Positions 42,576 to 44,045 of a stretch of 44,045 bases of DNA are shown in pieces. The stretch is taken from NCBI GenBank assembly GCA_035500455.1, contig DATJXG010000333.1:1-44045 (forward strand). The letters are read 5' to 3'. This stretch comes from DATJXG01 sp035500455. Its GTDB lineage: Bacteria > Acidobacteriota > Terriglobia > Terriglobales > Acidobacteriaceae. A program made the position numbers and the translations under genes. Numbering within the stretch: position 1 is the stretch's first letter; every line of letters starts with the position of its first letter. Below the pieces are notes generated by a model, which was not told the origin of the DNA, did no database searches, and worked only from the letters and a program-made list of their open reading frames with translations.

Positions 42576-43436
42576 GTGCGCCGCCTGATCATCAATGCCG
42601 ACGACTTTGGGCTTACTTCCGGCATCAATCGCGCCATCGTGGAAGCGCACACTGAGGGCATCGTCACCTCGGCGACACTGATGGCGAATGGCCCGGCGTT
42701 CAGTGAGGCCGTGCAGGCGGCTCAATCGGCTGCGCGACTGGGCGTCGGCTGCCACATTGTGCTGGTGGACGGCGCGCCCATCCTCGACAAATCCCAGGTC
42801 AGCACCCTCGCCACCAACCGCGGAGGCCGCCTGCGCGACGGATTCGGCGGGATGGCACTGGCCGCGATTACCCGGCGTCTCGCGCCCGAGCAGATCGAGG
42901 CCGAGGCTACGGCGCAGCTGCGCAAGCTGCAAGCCGCCGGCATCGCCATCACTCACCTTGACACCCACAAGCACGTCCACATGTTTCCCCAGGTGCTGCA
43001 TCCGCTGTTGCAGGCGGCGGCGGCCTGCGGCGTGAAGGCCATTCGCAATCCTTTCGAGCCGGTGCGCCTCAACCACTTTGCCGGCCGCCCAGCCCTGTGG
43101 AAGCGCGGCAGCGAAGTGGCAATTCTCCGCGGCCTGGCGCGAGGCTTCCGCCAGGCGGTGCGGGAGGCTGGCCTGGCCACGCCCGACGGCACGCTGGGCA
43201 TCATGTTCACCGGAAGCTGGGGAGAGCGGGTGCTACGGTACGTGATCGAAAACCTGTCGGACGGCACCTGGGAACTGGTCTGCCACCCCGGCTACGTGGA
43301 CCAGGACTTGCTAGCGATCAAAACCCGCCTGCGCCAGTCCCGCGCCCGGGAGTTGGAGATCCTGAAGTCGCCAGCCAGCCGGAAGCTGCTGGAAAGCAAT
43401 GGGATCGAGCTCGTTTCCTACCGCAGCCTGGCGTAA
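42576..43436 (+). CDS. hpnK: ChbG/HpnK-family deacetylase
   Basis: 286 residues from GTG 42576. YdjC-like carbohydrate deacetylase fold. Metal-binding NADDFG (residues 7-12), catalytic or metal His in ITHLDTHKHVHMFPQVL, and the C-terminal LVCHPGYVDQDLLAI. This set is shared by ChbG (chitooligosaccharide deacetylase) and HpnK (hopanoid-associated). HpnK is favoured because the chain is of that size and hopanoid genes are usual in this phylum, but no other hpn gene is in the window. Cytoplasmic. The start lies 30 bp after a direct-repeat tract. Confidence 0.85.
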   Translation: MRRLIINADDFGLTSGINRAIVEAHTEGIVTSATLMANGPAFSEAVQAAQSAARLGVGCHIVLVDGAPILDKSQVSTLATNRGGRLRDGFGGMALAAITRRLAPEQIEAEATAQLRKLQAAGIAITHLDTHKHVHMFPQVLHPLLQAAAACGVKAIRNPFEPVRLNHFAGRPALWKRGSEVAILRGLARGFRQAVREAGLATPDGTLGIMFTGSWGERVLRYVIENLSDGTWELVCHPGYVDQDLLAIKTRLRQSRARELEILKSPASRKLLESNGIELVSYRSLA

Positions 43437-43583
43437 GGTCCACCTCCGCGCACCTCGGCGGATGTTACTTTAGGTCGAAAAGGCCGCCTCAGCGGTAACG
43501 GCACCCTTAAACAATAGGGTTATCATGAGGCAGGTCTTGGTGTCGGCGAGAACTGCTTCCTGGCCCCAGCCTGCATAGCCTAC
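43437..43583. repeat. Short spacer with CCTCCGCGCACCTCGG repeat
   Basis: CACCTCCGCGCACCTCGGCG (43442-43461) and GGCCGCCTCAGCGGTAACGG form a weak pair of the family seen at 28788 and 33420. No gene is seen. Confidence 0.4.
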
Positions 43584-44045
43584 ATGGATACCGGACAAAA
43601 AACAGGCCTCGCCGACCTTCTGGTGCGCGTATGGGGCATGGGAGCGAACGGCCGCGCCTTTTTCCAGAATGTTTACGCCCGCAATCTGACCTCGCAGGGT
43701 GCTTTGCTTTCGGGAATAGACCATCCTTTGAATCAGGGCGACGTGATCGGCGTGCAACTGGCTGAGAAGAAGGCCCGTTTCCGCGTGGTCAGCGTGCGAG
43801 ACGCCGGGCTTCCGCAGAAAATCCAGGCTGAAGTGCAGTTGCTGAACGGCCAGGAATGCCCGTGGAAGGAAATGGCGGGCGTGGAGACGGGAGTTGCCGC
43901 GCCCCTGGCGTCGCGCTCCGATAACAAGCGCCGCTACGAACGGCTCAAGATTCGCTTCCCCATTGAACTCCGCGATGCGCGCGGCGGAGGCACCGCCATG
44001 CAGACAAATGCATCCGACATCAGCGGCCGCGGCTGTTATGTTGAG
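43584..44045 (+). CDS. PilZ-domain protein, 3' partial
   Basis: The frame is open from ATG 43584 to the window end (154 residues so far). The first about 95 residues look like a PilZ-type barrel (VWGMGANGRAFFQ, ARNLTSQGALLSGI, PLNQGDVIGVQL), followed by ECPWKE. A second PilZ domain begins at RRYERLKIRFPIELRD, with the R-x3-R-like c-di-GMP contact, and DISGRGCYVE supplies the D/N-x-S-x-x-G motif at the cut. It probably binds c-di-GMP and influences motility or envelope behaviour. The rest of the protein is out of view. Confidence 0.88.
   Translation, partial: MDTGQKTGLADLLVRVWGMGANGRAFFQNVYARNLTSQGALLSGIDHPLNQGDVIGVQLAEKKARFRVVSVRDAGLPQKIQAEVQLLNGQECPWKEMAGVETGVAAPLASRSDNKRRYERLKIRFPIELRDARGGGTAMQTNASDISGRGCYVE

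Overview
The window is GC-rich, gene-dense bacterial chromosome that reads like an Acidobacteriota (Terriglobia/Koribacter-like) genome. This is inferred from gene content, not from a database search: a CRTAC1-type FG-GAP/ASPIC protein with redoxin and TPR parts, a pilB-pilT-pilC-pilS-pilR cluster, myo-inositol-phosphate synthase, HpnK, carboxypeptidase-regulatory TonB receptors, a PilZ protein, and many short palindromic intergenic repeats. There is no phage, CRISPR array, rRNA or complete insertion sequence. The single tRNA is tRNA-Val(UAC).

Layout. 1-6.7 kb: a partial secreted FG-GAP/ASPIC protein (-) diverges from a secreted GH2 glycosidase (+); a small PH-domain protein and an isolated nuoA follow on (-). 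6.9-10 kb: two cobalamin riboswitches in a row precede a BtuB-like TonB receptor (+). 10.1-11.1 kb: an SDR whose catalytic Tyr is replaced. 11.4-18.9 kb: the type IV pilus motor and regulator cluster pilB-T-C-S-R (-). 19.4-21.3 kb: a MagIII/endonuclease III-like glycosylase carrying an in-frame palindromic insertion, then a GH10 xylanase. 21.5-25.1 kb: ntrY-ntrX (+). 25.1-26 kb: two small genes. 26.1-30.8 kb: murI-cdsA-dxr-rseP envelope and isoprenoid genes (-). 30.8-31.7 kb: a decayed antitoxin gene and an orphan cytochrome oxidase subunit IV pair. 32-34.7 kb: ino1, a small coiled-coil gene and hbd (+). 34.8-37.1 kb: ribD-GNAT-ribE (-). 37.4-40.9 kb: a histidine kinase/OmpR-type regulator pair and a stand-alone receiver protein (+), with TTTAC motifs repeated at 11-bp steps before the operon and before the receiver gene. 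40.9-44 kb: a VOC protein, tRNA-Val, hpnK and a partial PilZ gene.

How genes fit together. PilB extends and PilT retracts the pilus through the PilC platform; PilS/PilR, with an intact GAFTGA motif, probably drives sigma-54 pilin expression. NtrY/NtrX is a second paired system, but its regulator has GAFAAA instead of GAFTGA and probably does not use sigma-54. MurI, CdsA, Dxr and RseP supply or guard the envelope. RibD and RibE are two steps of riboflavin synthesis. The B12 riboswitches would shut off the TonB receptor when cobalamin is plentiful.

The most striking observation is the 115-bp palindromic element in the glycosylase gene. It is flanked by a 5-bp direct repeat, and the net addition of 120 bp keeps the frame. 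Other notable points are the tandem riboswitches, the 11-bp-phased TTTAC sites, and three proteins that have lost hallmark residues (redoxin CxxC, SDR Tyr, NtrX GAFTGA).
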